The position numbers were made by a program, and so were the translations under genes. The notes beneath the pieces were generated by a model. The model was not told the origin of the DNA, did not search any database, and saw only the letters and a list, made by a program, of their open reading frames with translations. From the NCBI RefSeq assembly GCF_017591425.1, contig NW_024465369.1, positions 31,767,501-31,831,500 on the forward strand: a DNA stretch of 64,000 bases, read 5' to 3'. The stretch's first letter is position 1. The number at the start of each line of letters is the position of its first letter. Below, piece by piece: positions 35,979 to 47,480 of the stretch. This DNA is from Ochotona curzoniae. Its lineage: Eukaryota > Chordata > Mammalia > Lagomorpha > Ochotonidae.

Positions 35979-37111
35979 AAAAAGATCCTTTCTTCATCCC
36001 CAGCCCTCCCTTATTTTATAGACTCAAGAAACAACACAGTACCCCTTCTCCACTGCCACACTCAGAATCACACATTGTTGCTACAGACAACTAGGAATGT
36101 GTGGGTGTACTCCTATACCCTGCAAAATGAATTGAGCAAAATTATAGCTTCTGATTCATAAGCCAGTGGTAGTCTACAGCTGGAGAGTGCAAAAATTCAG
36201 AGATTGCCATAGTAACTCTGCTTTTCCCAGGAAGTAATTGAAAAAGGCACTTTTTATAAAAATAGAATATTGATGTTCATATCTCTAAAGGAATTAATTT
36301 ACTGACTGATAGAGGGGAAAGAAGAAAGATGAACCATCGAGCTGCATTTTCATTTGATTGTGATTATCCCCAGGGTGGCAGGCAGCTGAGATGCATTCTT
36401 TTATTTTTGCTGCAAAGAGCACTTTTATTTTCAGCTGGGTTTGTGTGTAGAAATAGTTTCCAGAAATATGTAAGGTAACAAAGAATTAGAGTGAACATTT
36501 GGTGAAACATTGAAAGACTCCAGTTTGTTTCTTGTCATTATCAGTTTGATGAATGTTAAAATTGCTTGTGGGATATTGAAGTCGCTACTCACCCCTGGTA
36601 CAGCAGCAGTACCGTAGGAGTGGCTGTGAATGGACTGCTTGCAAATTTGGGAGCTCAAGTTACCACAAGTGCCGCCATGAGACCCAGTGGCACAAAAATA
36701 TCAAGGAAAAACTGATTATTCTAGGAACTGATGATGATAATGATAATCATGGTCTATATTTAGAGGATTGATAGAATTTTGGTGAGAACTTGCATATGTT
36801 AGCATGGATAGAGGAGTGATAGAAATACATGCCATGATTTGCTATCTGGAAATTTTCCTCTAGAGAAAATCTGGAATCATACTCAGGGTGAATTGTTTTA
36901 TTTTCAAATCATGCCCTAGATGGCTAAAGAATGATCCAAATGAGTGACTCTAATGATGAAATATTAAGAGTGAGGAGAGAACTATGAGGGTGTGGCTGTC
37001 CCAAGAGACCAGCCAGGTCTCACTCCTGGCAGGGTTGAGCCTGGCTGGCAGAAAGGGAGAATAATATGGATTTTCTCCTTAGAGTTATTTTCTTTTTAAT
37101 GAGAAACACCA
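35979..37111. other. Intronic stretch without recognised repeat
   Basis: No gene or repeat signature. An ATGATGATAATGATAATCAT micro-run occurs near 36733. Confidence 0.35.
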
Positions 37112-37369
37112 TTTTTTTAGATTAATTATTTTTTAAATTAGAAATTCAGATATACAGAGAGGAGGAAAGACAGAGAAGAAAATCTTCCCTGCTGATTTGT
37201 GGGTGTAGGGTCCCAAGGCCTTGGGCTGTCGTCCTGTACTACTTTCCCAGGCCATAAGCAGGGAGATGGATCAGAAGCGAGGTTGCTGCTGAGACTTGAA
37301 CGGGTGCCCATATGGGATCCTGGTGCATGGAAGATGAGAACTTTAGCCACTAAGCTACCGCGCCAGCCC
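37112..37369 (-). mobile_element. CSINE, antisense, internally deleted
   Basis: TTTTTTAGATTAATTATTTT, GATATACAGAGAGGAGGAAA and then, after a jump from CTTCCCTGCTGATTTG to GTGGGTGTAGGGTCCC, the rest of the antisense body to ACCGCGCCAGCCC. About 60-70 bp of the middle is missing. Confidence 0.9.
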
Positions 37370-38832
37370 AAGAGCACTATTCTTAAACCGAAGGTCTGGA
37401 ACTCTAGGGACAGAATCCCAAGCATAATAATAGGCCTGAGAGTTTTGGATGTGTGGTGGCTCAGTGGCTGCATTGGCTGTAGGGTTTCTCTGTCAGGGTG
37501 TTTCCTGTGCTCTAGAGCAATGGTACTATTCATTGATGCATGCATTTACTCTGCTAGAAAATGGGCAGAAGGAAGAAAGGATAGTATTGTTGAACAAACC
37601 CACAAACTGGTTGGAGGTATTGGTATAGAAACCTTGAGTACGGGTCCATTTTCCCAATACACAGAAGCCAATTACTACCATTGGAGTGGTGGAAAAAAGT
37701 AGGTATGTATAGCAAAACAAAACAAAACAAAAAGTGCAAAGCAGGAAGCTGGGCAGCTGTTGCTGAATTCTCAAGCTCCCTGAGCAGTTAGAAGTGAAGG
37801 TTCTGCTTGTATCCAAGTTCCTAGTGCATCAGTGTTGGGCCTGTGTACTTCCTTTGGTCAATGATGCTATGCTCTGTAGGGAATTTGTGATGGTCAGGTG
37901 GCCTTCAGTTAGACTACACATGGTGGGTGTTACATGTGAGTGGTAATTCCTTTCTGCCCCAAACCTGTAATTTCCCTGCCTGGACCTGGAATTTCTTCAG
38001 ACAAACTTCTCCAGACAATACTGGTGAACAGGCTTTTTATCTATTAGAGAAGCAAATGACATCTGGAGTCAGGTGAGTAGATATTTGGAAGGCCAGCTGA
38101 ATCATTCCCTCAATTCAGTAAATTCCAAGAGACACAGGAGAGCCTGGATCTTGCTATTATATGAGGAGCGTCAGTAGTGTCTTAATTATTGCTGGGGTCA
38201 TAGGCATGCACAGTGCTTGGAGTAGAGAGTACCCAATGAATGTCTGCCTGATTGAATGCACTTAAATTAATGAGTCTGTCATATCAGCTGGGGAAAGTCC
38301 CTATTCCAGGTCCTTGCCTGTTACTTAGAGACACATTCTAAACACAGGCAGAAATACAGCATACAAAGTGATAACGTTTATTTTAAAAGATAAAGAAATC
38401 ATATATACACATGTGGGCCATGTTCAGGAACAGAGTGAGCTGGGAAAAGAAAGGTGAAAGAGAGATGTTTCTCTTCTGCCTCTGCATCTACAGGAAGAAG
38501 AGAGACCTTCAAAACCAACTTGGAAAGGAAAGTGGTTAGGCGATAGGTCCCAGTTGAGGGGAGGTACCTTCTGGGAAAGAAGCCATTTAACTGACAGATG
38601 AGTGAATAGGATTATGTAGAGTTGGGGAGGTGTGACTTCCATCTCAGACCCTAATCTAGCTTCCTGCCTACCCCATATCAGATCACTGATGTAGTCTCAC
38701 ATCCATTTTCTAGGCTGTCCTTGCTTCCTGGACATTTTCACTGGCTTGGCAGACCTTACAGTTGCACTGCTACCATGGCCCTTTAAAGAGCTTTCCACTA
38801 CATTTCTTTTTGTCTTAACTGGAAAAAAAAGC
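37370..38832. other. Intronic stretch, mostly unique
   Basis: It contains a (CAAAA)n run at 37712..37733 and a possible L2/MIR 3' end near 38190-38265 (ATGCACAGTGCTTGGAG..CAATGAATGTCTGCCTG). No gene is supported. Confidence 0.4.
37712..37733. repeat. (CAAAA)n short tandem repeat
   Basis: Four CAAAA units in register. Confidence 0.85.
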
Positions 38833-39060
38833 CATTATTTATTGAATACCAACTATGGGCCAGACACATTTTGCTGAGTACTTTACATACAGCTATGAAC
38901 ATTTAATCCTTTCAAAAACCCTGGGATGATGAGTATTATTAATTTCCCTACTTTTCAGAGAAGGAAATTGAGCCCCAGAAGGACTATCTTGGCTGAGAAT
39001 TTGTAAGTAGCAAACAGCAGGGCCAGAATTAGAAATCAAGCAGTCTAGCTTCCAGATTTT
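38833..39060 (-). mobile_element. MIR, antisense, well preserved
   Basis: TTATTTATTGAATACCAACT, ATGGGCCAGACACATTTTGC, TACTTTACATACAGC, ATTTAATCCTTTCAAAAACC, CCCTACTTTTCAGAGAAGG, AAATTGAGCCCCAGAAGG, GCAAACAGCAGGGCCAGAAT and AAATCAAGCAGTCTAGC follow antisense MIR from its 3' end to its tRNA-like 5' end. Confidence 0.88.
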
Positions 39061-39233
39061 TCCCCTCATTGTTCCTAAGATGCTGAGGAAAAATTAGAAT
39101 GGACCCGTTTCTTGTTTAGTTGCATTCTTCATGCCCATCTGAGATAAGCAGAACAAATGTGGCTCAGAGAATCTGGGTAGTAGTCAGGTCCCTTCTTTGG
39201 GTTTAGGGAGGATGGAATCTACCTACTCTTTTA

Positions 39234-39245
39234 AAACTGGGTCTG
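39234..39245. repeat. Target-site duplication, left copy (CSINE at 39246)
   Basis: AAACTGGGTCTG, 12 bp, is repeated exactly at 39606..39617. Confidence 0.9.
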
Positions 39246-39605
39246 GGCCTGGTGGCATGGCCTAGCAGCTAAAGTCCTTGCCTTGAACACGCCAGGATCA
39301 CATATGGACACTGGTTCTAATTCCTGGCAGCTCCATTTCCCATCCAGCTCCCTGCTTGTGGCCTGGGAAAAGCAGTCAAGGACGGCCCAAAGCCTTGGGA
39401 CCCTGCACCCCTGTGGGAGACCTGAAAGAAGTTCCTGGATCCTGGCTTCGAATCGGCATAGCTTCGAATCGGCATAGCATCGGCCGTTGTGCTCACGTGG
39501 CGAGTGAATCATAGGGCGGAAAATCTTCCTCTCTGTCTCTCTTCCTCTCTGTATATCTGACTTTCCAATAAATAAATAAATCTTAAAAAAAAAAAAAGAG
39601 AAAAG
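39246..39605 (+). mobile_element. CSINE, pika-type, with internal 16-bp tandem duplication
   Basis: The head is GGCCTGGTGGCATGGCCTAG. It keeps AAAGCAGTCAAGGACGGCC and a CTTTCCAATAAATAAATAAA tail. GCTTCGAATCGGCATA at 39445..39460 is repeated at once at 39461..39476, a duplication private to this copy in the window. Confidence 0.95.
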
Positions 39606-39617
39606 AAACTGGGTCTG
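39606..39617. repeat. Target-site duplication, right copy (CSINE at 39246)
   Basis: Exact copy of 39234..39245. Confidence 0.9.
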
Positions 39618-40639
39618 ACCAGTGAGATGCTTTGGCCAAGGAAACATGAGTTACACATGACATTTGGGGTGGAGGCCTTTGAACAGTGATTCACCATGTT
39701 TTGTTTGTCTTGCCCCTGTGATGGGCGGCAGGCATTCTGTGTTAGGGTCATCAGCTTGTGTGCTTAGAAGATGGAGTCAGAATCGGCATGTCAGTACCTC
39801 CCCTATTCCCTAATTGATGAGGGGAAGGGTCAAGAAAAGGCTCATTTTTTGGCTGTCATTATAAGGTTATGTCCTTTTGTAAACCTTTATTGTAGATTTT
39901 ATCCCAAACTTTGCCTCTAAACATGTCACTTTGGGAAGTAATGTGGACAGCATTACAGGCACAAGGACACTTGATGGTAGGACCAGATGGCAGAATAAGG
40001 GCTTACCTGCTGTAGATACAAGAATACCTGCTCTTTCACCTTCGCAATTTGAAATGTAGAGGGTCAAGCATTACAGAAAACAATAAGAGCGCCCAGCTTA
40101 GATTACCTGTGATTATTGTCACCCTGGCACTTCCAGTTTGCAGCATCTTCAACTAGCACTCATGACATTGAGCACATTACCGCTTTTCAAAACCTCTCTA
40201 CTGCACTGCATGTTAAGTGACTTATTTGTTAGCACTTAGAATTGAGTTTGTTTTTGTTCTTATTTTTTTTCCAATTCAAAGTTAGGTGAGCATAAAAATG
40301 AAGCAGATTTCCATTTGTTGGGTCTCTTGGAAATAAAGAACAAATGCCAGGTGCTCAATTACGAATAGGCTTTAGCTCACTGATGAATGGACACAGGTGC
40401 TAGCCTGTAGGCACATCAGATTCTGTAGGCTCATCTTTGCACGCTGCTGTGAAGCTGACACCCCTGCTTGGGAGCAGGAGGAGGGGCTGGAATGGAACTG
40501 CATGACACTGGGAGTACTTTTCTTGAATGTTAAGCCCATCTTCTTGTCAGTGTGTGATCCTCGGCAGAACTTTCAAGACCACAGGTACCTTTGTTACCTA
40601 TACCGACTGCTCAAATGAGTTTTATTTTAGAATTCTGTT
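39618..40639. other. Intronic stretch without recognised repeat
   Basis: No coding, RNA or repeat signature can be supported. Confidence 0.35.
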
Positions 40640-40955
40640 AGAAGCATTTGAAGCAGGGATTAACATGCTACTCAGAATACCCACAGCTCACATGTGCTTG
40701 AGTTTGAGTCTCAGCTCTGGTTTCCTTTCAAATTCTTGCTAATACACTTCCTGGAGGCAGCAGGTGATGACCTAAGTGTTTGGGTACCTGCCATCTCTGT
40801 GGGAGACCTGGATTGAGTTCCTGGCTCCTGGCTTCAACCTGGCTCAACTTTGGCAGATGTAAACATTTGGGGACTGAAGCAGCAGAAGGAAGAGCTTTCT
40901 GTGTCTGTCTCTCTGCTTTTCCAATAAAATGAAAAATAAATGAACAAAAAATTTT
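40640..40955 (+). mobile_element. CSINE, old and diverged
   Basis: GAGTTTGAGTCTCAGCTCTG (B-box part), GACCTAAGTGTTTGGGTACC, GGGAGACCTGGATTGAGTTC, CTCCTGGCTTCAACCTGG and the tail CTTTTCCAATAAAATGAAAA follow CSINE order. The A-box head is unclear. Confidence 0.8.
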
Positions 40956-42129
40956 TAAAGCATCTAACTTGAGTAATGAAGACAGCCAAAACTTAATAAT
41001 TTAAATAATTTAGTGCCAACAACACATTAAGATGTTAAATTTGAGGATGTTGGTATTTTATGTTATTTGATATATCATATGATTGATCTGTAACCGGGAA
41101 ACAGCTACTTAATATCATAATACCTAAAATTAATATTGTTATAGATCATTTTAACTTTGTATATTTCTTGGCACAGAACCCTTCTTCTAAATTCAATTTA
41201 TATTCAAAATAGCTGGAAAAGAAGACGATTGGAGTCCTTTAAGGAGAGTGCTCTTAGTCTGAATCCCAGCATCTATCAAGTGAAACAAAACAACAGTTGG
41301 GAGATGCTGGGGGTGGTATAATGACTAATCTTCAATAGTATATGGGCAATAACAGATGATAGTTATCATGAGTAATTGTTTCCTGATTGTGTGATACACA
41401 GTCACGTGGAGGAGGGCAGTAGGGACACCCTGGTCCAGTATTTTAAGGCCTGTCCACGTGTAAGTGTCTGAGCAAGAAGAGAACGCCTAGCGGAAACAGG
41501 CTTCCCAGAGCTATCACACAGGCAAGGTGCAGGCAGGGGGCTGCATTTCCCCTTCTGGGCACTGGCGAGGTAATTAGAACCAGCAGCAGGAGGCAAATTA
41601 AAGCCTGACTGGGAAACTGAATAGCTAGGTGGTGGTGGTGGGTTTTGGACACTCCTCCAAACCCCTGCAGCAAGGCCGAAGTGTGGGAGCAGGCATCAGC
41701 AAGTCTGCACAAACCTGCACGTATCCATCAGCAGCGCCCAGGAGTCCTCAGAGCTGTCCTGCAGCCCCAGAGAGGGAGCTTTGTGTGGCTTCTTCCTTTT
41801 AAAGAGGAATAGACATAATGAGGAAGAGCAGTTCAAGTTGACATTCCATGAGTAAGAGTGTTACCTTGTAGATGGTTTTGTGTTTAACTTTTATTAGTAT
41901 CACAAGGCATTCTGTTTTGTGACTACTAATACATAAGTATACATAATTTACAGCTGTATATTAAGAATTTCTAAATAGAGAATAGCACATAATATTGAGT
42001 GACAGTACTTGCCTGAAATGGATGAGTTGTTTTCCATGTTGAACTGAGTTAGGCTGGGGTTGGGACTATACAACCTGATTTAAGCAGTACTGCCCAGCTA
42101 AGGACAGTGACTCCATTCTCAGCCCTAGA
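40956..42129. other. Intronic stretch without recognised repeat
   Basis: No gene or repeat can be supported. Confidence 0.35.
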
Positions 42130-42427
42130 ATTTTAAACTTATGTATCTTTTATTTGAGAAACAAGAAGAAGAGATGCATAGGGAGAGGCAATTCCTATCC
42201 CTGGTTCATGCCACGAATACCTGCAGTAGCCACAGTTGGATCAGATCATGGACAGGTGGCAAGTTCTCAATCCAGGTCTTCTATATAAGGTGGTTAGAAA
42301 CCATCTTGGCTGCCTCGCCCAGTCTGCTTCAGCAGGAAGTTGCAATCAGGTACTGCAGGCAGTTCAGTGTGTGATGCAAGTATTTTACCTGGAGTTTTAC
42401 CTGTTAGATTAAACGCCTTCCCCCCAG
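42130..42427 (-). mobile_element. CSINE, antisense, very diverged
   Basis: TTATTTGAGAAACAAGAAGA, CCTGGTTCATGCCACGAATA, TTCAGCAGGAAGTTGC and GATGCAAGTATTTTACC can be aligned to an antisense CSINE. The 5' head is barely recognisable. Confidence 0.6.
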
Positions 42428-42558
42428 CCTGGAATTTTGAAGGCCTGTAGAGTAGTGGTTCTTAGCCTGCTTCCTGCCTCCAAATACCTGAAGGCTGAGA
42501 TATGAGGAGAGAGTTTATGTAGTTGGGAGGCTTACTGTTGTTTGTACTAGGGAAAAAG

Positions 42559-42575
42559 TTAAGATTTATTAATTT

Positions 42576-42619
<44 letters not shown>

Positions 42620-42810
42620 TGCTGGTTCAGTCCCCAGGTTGTTGCAGCAAGAGATCTGGCCAAGGCTGAAGCCAGGAACCAGAAACTATCTGGGTTTCCC
42701 CATGTGGGTAGAAGGAATCAGCTGCCTTCCCACGTGTGTTACTGCAGAGCTGGATTGAAGGGCAGGCTCACAAGCAGTGACTTAATGCATGGCTCCATGA
42801 CACCGCCCCT
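42559..42810 (-). mobile_element. CSINE, antisense, with (GA)n expansion
   Basis: TAAGATTTATTAATTTGAAA, then the expanded (GA)n, then GCTGGTTCAGTCCCCAGG, GCTGAAGCCAGGAACCAG, CTGCAGAGCTGGATTGAAG and the head ATGACACCGCCCCTGGG. Confidence 0.88.
42579..42617. repeat. (GA)n microsatellite within a SINE
   Basis: About 19 uninterrupted GA dinucleotides grown from the GA-rich segment next to the SINE tail. Confidence 0.95.
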
Positions 42811-43094
42811 GGGAGGTGTGGTTTTTAGAGAATGAATCCTGTAAAAACAACTCCGTATACATTAATGCCTCAGATGTTGAGCAAATAGAGAACGAACGAA
42901 AGTGTGGAGATACTGCCGGTGAGGCAAGCATGCAGGTACATTTCATGCTATGGTTGCAAAGAGAATGCAGTAACCATTGCTAAGCCTTTGATGGCCCTTT
43001 ACACTTTGAATGATTTTTCTATTATAGAAGAGCTAATGGATCCTTGTTATAAAAATATTGTCTGTCCGTTAGATGTACCCACTTATTACAGCTT

Positions 43095-43465
43095 AATTTC
43101 TTAATGTTCACAGCTTAATGTCTTCTGTTTTCTGGTGCATATTTATATGTTTATGCTTTTCTTAAGCACATATACACTCATTTGTACATTTTCTTTTTTA
43201 ACAAAGTGAGATCATACCATTTGCATTTTACTAATTTCTCTTTTTCATATCAAAGATATTTTTCTTATCATTACATCTAAGATCTATCTTCTTTAAATAG
43301 GTATTATTGTATTTGATAAAAAGTTCAATGTATTTTACTATTGCCTTATGGACAGCATTTGAATTGTTTCCCTTCTTTGTTGCTATTACAAACAGAGCTT
43401 CAATGAGTCTGGTTTAGATATGTGCATTGGTGTGAGCAGTTTTGCAGGATAGTAAGAAGTAGAAC
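43095..43465 (-). mobile_element. Ancient L1/HAL1-like remnant, antisense
   Basis: GTTTCCCTTCTTTGTTGCTA, TTACAAACAGAGCTTCAATG and TATGTGCATTGGTGTGAGCA parallel the antisense old L1 text (TTTCC..TTTTTGCTATTACAAACA..GCTGCAATGAACAT). A SINE begins right after it. Confidence 0.5.
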
Positions 43466-43469
43466 TCAA

Positions 43470-44125
43470 GGGGCCAGCATGGTGGCATAGCAAAGCTAGC
43501 CCCTCACCTGTACTGTCAGCATCCTACATTAGCACCAGTTTGTGTCCTGGCTGCTTCATGCTTATAATCTGGGAAAGCAGCAGAGGATGGTCCCAAGTCC
43601 TTGGGCTCCTGCACCCACATGGGGGACCTGAACGAAGTTCCTGGCTCCCAACTTCAGATTGGCTCAGCAATGGCAGTTGTGGCCATTTTGGGAATGAGCA
43701 CGTGGAAGATCTTTCTGTCTCTCCTTCTTTCTCTGTAAAGCATATATTTTTTTAAAGATTTATTTATTATTATTATTTTTTTATTGGAAAGGCGGATATG
43801 CAGAGAGGTGAGACAGAGAGGAAGGTCTTCCATCCGATGATTCACTCCCCAAGTGAGCACAACGGCCGATGCTATGCCGATCCGAAGCCAGGATCCAGGA
43901 GCCTCTTCTGGGTCTCCCACACGGGTGCAGGGTCCCAAAGCTTTGGGCCATCCTCGACTGCTTTCCCAGGCCACAGGCAGGGAGCTGGAAGGGAAGCAGG
44001 GTTGCCGGGATAGAACCGGTGCCCATATGGGATCCCGGGCATGCAAGGTGAGGACTTTAACCACTTGCGCCACCGCACCGGGCCCTGTAAAACATATTTT
44101 AAGAAAATAAAATAAAATGAATATT
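43470..44125 (+). mobile_element. Older CSINE interrupted by a younger CSINE
   Basis: The body at 43470..43750 (GGGGCCAGCATGGTGGCATA .. CTTCTTTCTCTGTAAAGC) and the remaining A-rich tail (about 44099..44125, AAGAAAATAAAATAAAATG) flank an antisense SINE. The host lacks its terminal TTTCAAATAAA text because the insertion fell in that part. Confidence 0.85.
43751..44084 (-). mobile_element. CSINE, young subfamily, nested, antisense
   Basis: AAAGATTTATTTATTATTAT and TATTGGAAAGGCGGATATG open the antisense tail. The head is CACTTGCGCCACCGCACCGG, the reverse of the CGGTGGCGCAAGTGG type. Imperfect duplications CTGTAAAGCATAT (before) and CTGTAAAACATAT (after) bracket it. It is closely related to the copies at 6913 and 49253. 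Confidence 0.94.
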
Positions 44126-44159
44126 TTAAAATAGATGTCATGAGTAAGGCTATTTTTAA

Positions 44160-44390
44160 TTTTTGAAAAAATATATTTATGTATTTTAAAAGTCACAGTT
44201 ACAGAAAGAGGAAAATACACTTACACAAGAGAGGTCCTCCATCTGTTGGCTCACTCCCTGGATAGCTGCAAAGGCCAGAGTTGGGCCAGGCCAAAGCCAG
44301 GAGCCCAGAATTTCTTCTGGGTCTCCCCTGTGGCTGGGGCCCCGACACTTTGGCTATCATCCGCTGCTTTCCCAGGTGCTTTGAGGCAGT
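44160..44390 (-). mobile_element. CSINE, antisense, 5'-truncated
   Basis: TATATTTATGTATTTTAAAA, TCACAGTTACAGAAAGAGG, CATCTGTTGGCTCACTCCC, GGCCAGGCCAAAGCCAGG and CATCCGCTGCTTTCCCAGG are present. The rest of the head is missing. Confidence 0.85.
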
Positions 44391-44639
44391 TTGTTGTAGA
44401 ATAAGGCATAGTCTTACGTAGAATCTCAGACCCAGTTTTCTGGATTTAAAGTGAAGATTATTTAGTCCTGGTCCAACATTTGTATTGTTAGTTCCCTAAC
44501 CTGTACCTAAGAATGATCAAGTCCTGATTAATACTAGGAGAATAAGATATTAATTTCTCTGTTCTAATGAGTGCCTTTTCAAAATACTTTTTCCTGTGTC
44601 CATCACTCAAATAGTCCTAACCTGGAGATTGTGTAAGCT

Positions 44640-44705
44640 CCACTTCAGTACCCGTTGCTGCATGGCAGCACCTCGGCTGCAGTGAGTTAAGACAACAAAC
44701 ATCTT
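44640..44705. repeat. Fragment of the unnamed ancient repeat, left part
   Basis: GTTGCTGCATGGCAGCACC and AAGACAACAAACATCTTATT parallel the family start seen at 10045. The element resumes at 45091 after an inserted SINE. Confidence 0.4.
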
Positions 44706-44764
44706 ATTTATTTGTTTACATATTTATTTATGTCTGATTATGGGTAAATAGACTTAACTTGGTT

Positions 44765-45090
44765 TTAAAGACTGCTTCATTTATTTGAAAGGCAGAGTTA
44801 CAGAGAAAGGGAGAGACAGGAGAAAGAGATCTTTTAGCCACTGGTTCACCCTTTTCAAATGGTTACAAAGGCCGGGGTGGACCAGGCTGAAGTAGGAACC
44901 AGGAATTCCATCTGGTTCTCCCACATGGGATAACAGGAATCCATGCATGTGGGCCATCCTCTGCTGAATTGCCAGGTGCATTGGTGAGGAGCTGGATTGG
45001 AAGTGCAGCATTTATGACTTGATTGGTGCCTATATGGGAGACTAGCATTGCAGGCAGCAGCTTAATTTGCTATGCCAAAAGGCTTGTCCC
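44765..45090 (-). mobile_element. CSINE, antisense, old subfamily
   Basis: AAAGACTGCTTCATTTATTT, GAAAGGCAGAGTTACAGAG, GAGCTGGATTGGAAGTGC and GGTGCCTATATGGGAGACTA, with head GCTATGCCAAAAGGCTTGTCC. ACAACAAACAT repeats close to both sides (44692 and 45091). Confidence 0.88.
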
Positions 45091-45290
45091 AACAAACATG
45101 TTATTCATTTCATGATTTGGGGGGTCAGGACTCAATATAGCTCAGGTAGGTGATTCTCTAACATGTATGTTGGGTTACCCAGGGTAATCTGCTGGATCTA
45201 AATGGCTTCATTGGCATGCCTGGTGGGAATGACCAGAAACCTGGGCTCAGCTGAACTCCTCTTGCTGTGCTGCTGATCTCTCCAACAGAA
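45091..45290. repeat. Unnamed ancient repeat, right part
   Basis: GGTCAGGACTCAATATAGC, GGCTTCATTGGCATGCCTGG, TGGGAATGACCAGAAACCTG and GGGCTCAGCTGAACTCC continue the family order begun at 44640. Confidence 0.45.
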
Positions 45291-45480
45291 TAGACACCAT
45301 CCCCTCCCCACCCCCTTCCCGATCCATCAAGACTCTGCAAGACCCCAAGAGCAGACATCCCACAGGCAGGAAGTGGGGACTGCCATTCTCAGAAGGCCTG
45401 AGTTCCCTAACTGACACCATTGTCACTTCTACAAGATTCTGTTGCTCAGAATGGCCACAGAGCCTACCTAGATGCAAGGG

Positions 45481-46032
45481 GCATCGGTGGAAAGTTTGCT
45501 TCTTAATAGGAAGAGTGCTAGCAAATTTGCATGTGGCAGTTTTCTCATGATTATTCTGGACGTATTTTCATAGTATTTAGAACATAAATTCAGAGGTATG
45601 CAATAGCTTTCTTCATTGTTTTATGAACTCCATAAATTACATATATAATTTATGTGCATGCATTTGCATGATGGTATGTGGAAATTTGAATTCAAACAAT
45701 CTCTTTCTTAAAAATAATTGGTTTTCAGGTAGTGACTGCTGACTAGCCATTAATTTGATTTACAGTTTTCAAAATATCCCTGTCAAATAGGACCACTGTG
45801 CTATAAGCCAAAATTAGTTCTCCTGTGAGATAACAAGACTGCTAGAGTTCTGCCAAGTGTTTTCTCAGCTATCGTTGCATGCATGGGTATCACATGGTGA
45901 CGTAGATGTGTGGCGATTTAGCAGGAAAAACCCAGTCCTTCTGAGGTTGCATCTGTGATGACAGTTTAACGCACAATGCCATTAGGTATACGCTGTGAAT
46001 GTATTTATCATGTTAGTATTCTGGGGGAACAC
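45481..46032. other. Intronic stretch without recognised repeat
   Basis: No gene or repeat can be supported. Confidence 0.35.
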
Positions 46033-46332
46033 TAGGGTTGGTGTTGTTGTGAGTCAAGCATACTTAGATTAAGCCACTGCTTAATTCTGCATCCTGTATC
46101 AGGATTCTTATTCAAGGACTGGCTGTTTTACTTCCAATCTAGCTTCCAACTAATCCATCCTGTGAGGCAGCAGTTGACAGATTAAATGTTTGGGAAACAT
46201 GGGTGGAATTCTGGGCTCCTGGTTTGAACCTGGCCTGTTGTAGACATCGGGGAGTGAACTAGTGGATGGAAGATTCTCTCTTTACTTCTCCCTTTTAAGT
46301 AGATGGAAATAAATAAATTTTTTAAAAAAATT
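46033..46332 (+). mobile_element. CSINE, old, diverged
   Basis: GGTTGGTGTTGTTGTGAGTC (head), CATCCTGTATCAGGATTC, GTGGAATTCTGGGCTCCTGG, GGGGAGTGAACTAGTGGATG and the tail GGAAATAAATAAATTT. The copy at 46357 follows directly in the same orientation. Confidence 0.82.
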
Positions 46333-46356
46333 TAAAGGTAAAAGATAACTGTATTA

Positions 46357-46640
46357 GGGCCAGCACTGTGGTGAAGCAAGTAAACCATTGCCTGTAGGGC
46401 AGACATCCCATATGAGCACCAGTTCCAATCCTGACTGCTCCAGTTTCCATCCAGCTCCTTGCTAATGTACCTGGGAAAGAAGCTGAAGATGGTCCAGGTG
46501 TTTGGGCCGCTGCCACCTACATGGGAGACCCAGAAGAAGCTCCTAGCTCCGGATCAGCCTAGGATTGAAATAATGAACGGAAGATCTCTTTCTGTAAATC
46601 TGCCTTTCAAATAAATGGATAAATAAAAAAAATTCTTCAA
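46357..46640 (+). mobile_element. CSINE, older subfamily
   Basis: GGGCCAGCACTGTGGTGAAG head, CATCCCATATGAGCACCAG, GACCCAGAAGAAGCTCC, CTGCCTTTCAAATAAATGGA tail. Confidence 0.92.
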
Positions 46641-46877
46641 AAGAAGTTCAAGGACCCAGGAAATTAAAAAAAAAAGAAAACCATATTTGATTAATATTTC
46701 TTGCAACAAGATTGTGTGTTCTCACACAAATGGAAAAGGGGAAAGCATTTTTAAATGCTTTTTGTTGTCATTAATCCAAAAGTGATACAACCTTGCTTCC
46801 ATTTCAAAGTCTTTGATTTATAACGTTTTTTATTTTAGGTTGATCATGACATTCTGTTTTTCTGTTTCCCATGTATA

Positions 46878-47170
46878 AAATTATTCTTTATTTGCATTTG
46901 GAAGACAGAAAGAGATAGACAATGACAGAACCAAAGAGATTTCCTATCCATGGATTCCCCAGATTTCTACAACCTACAATCCCAGGTGTTGGTCATAAAC
47001 CCTGGGAGTCTGAAACTCAACTCAGGTCTCCCACATGGGTGGGAAGATCTAACTACGTAAGTCATGTCCTGTTGCCTCCTAGGATGAGCGTTAGCAGAAA
47101 GCCTGCATTGAAAGTGGAACTGGGACTCAAAACTAGGCTTTCTCTTATGGGCCGTAGTTTAAGACCTTTT
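46878..47170 (-). mobile_element. CSINE, antisense, old and diverged
   Basis: ATTCTTTATTTGCATTTGG, AAGACAGAAAGAGATAGAC, CAGGTCTCCCACATGGGTG, GAAAGTGGAACTGGGACTCA and CTTATGGGCCG preserve the antisense order. Confidence 0.7.
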
Positions 47171-47187
47171 CATCAAAAGCTCTCTCC

Positions 47188-47480
47188 CTTGTAAGGTGCT
47201 GGCATCCCATATGGGCACTAGTTTGTGTCCCAGCTGCTCCACTTCCAATCCAGCTCCCTGCTAATGGCCTGGGAAGGCAGCAGAAGATGGCTCATGTCTT
47301 TGGGCCTCTATATCCACATGGGAGATCTGGAAAAAGCTCCTGGCTTCAAACCACCCCAGCTCTGGCCCTTGTGCCCAGTTAGGATGTGACCAGCAGATCA
47401 AAGATAGCTCCCTTTTTCTGTCCTTCCTTCTCTTTCTTTAACTCTGCCTTTCAAATAAAAGTAAATCTTTTTAAAGTATC
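47188..47480 (+). mobile_element. CSINE, old subfamily, 5'-truncated
   Basis: It starts within the region before the B box (AAGGTGCTGGCATCCCATAT), then GGCAGCAGAAGATGGCTCA and the tail GCCTTTCAAATAAAAGTAAA. Confidence 0.9.

Noticed and set aside
43654..44220. 188-codon open frame on the minus strand
   Set aside because: It lies almost wholly in the nested CSINEs. The same SINE-coded peptides recur at 6895, 32860, 49277 and 49862, so this is repeat sequence and not a gene.
44668..44690. Similarity to the start of U6 snRNA (GGCAGCAC..)
   Set aside because: Only about eight bases agree, and no U6 internal sequence follows.
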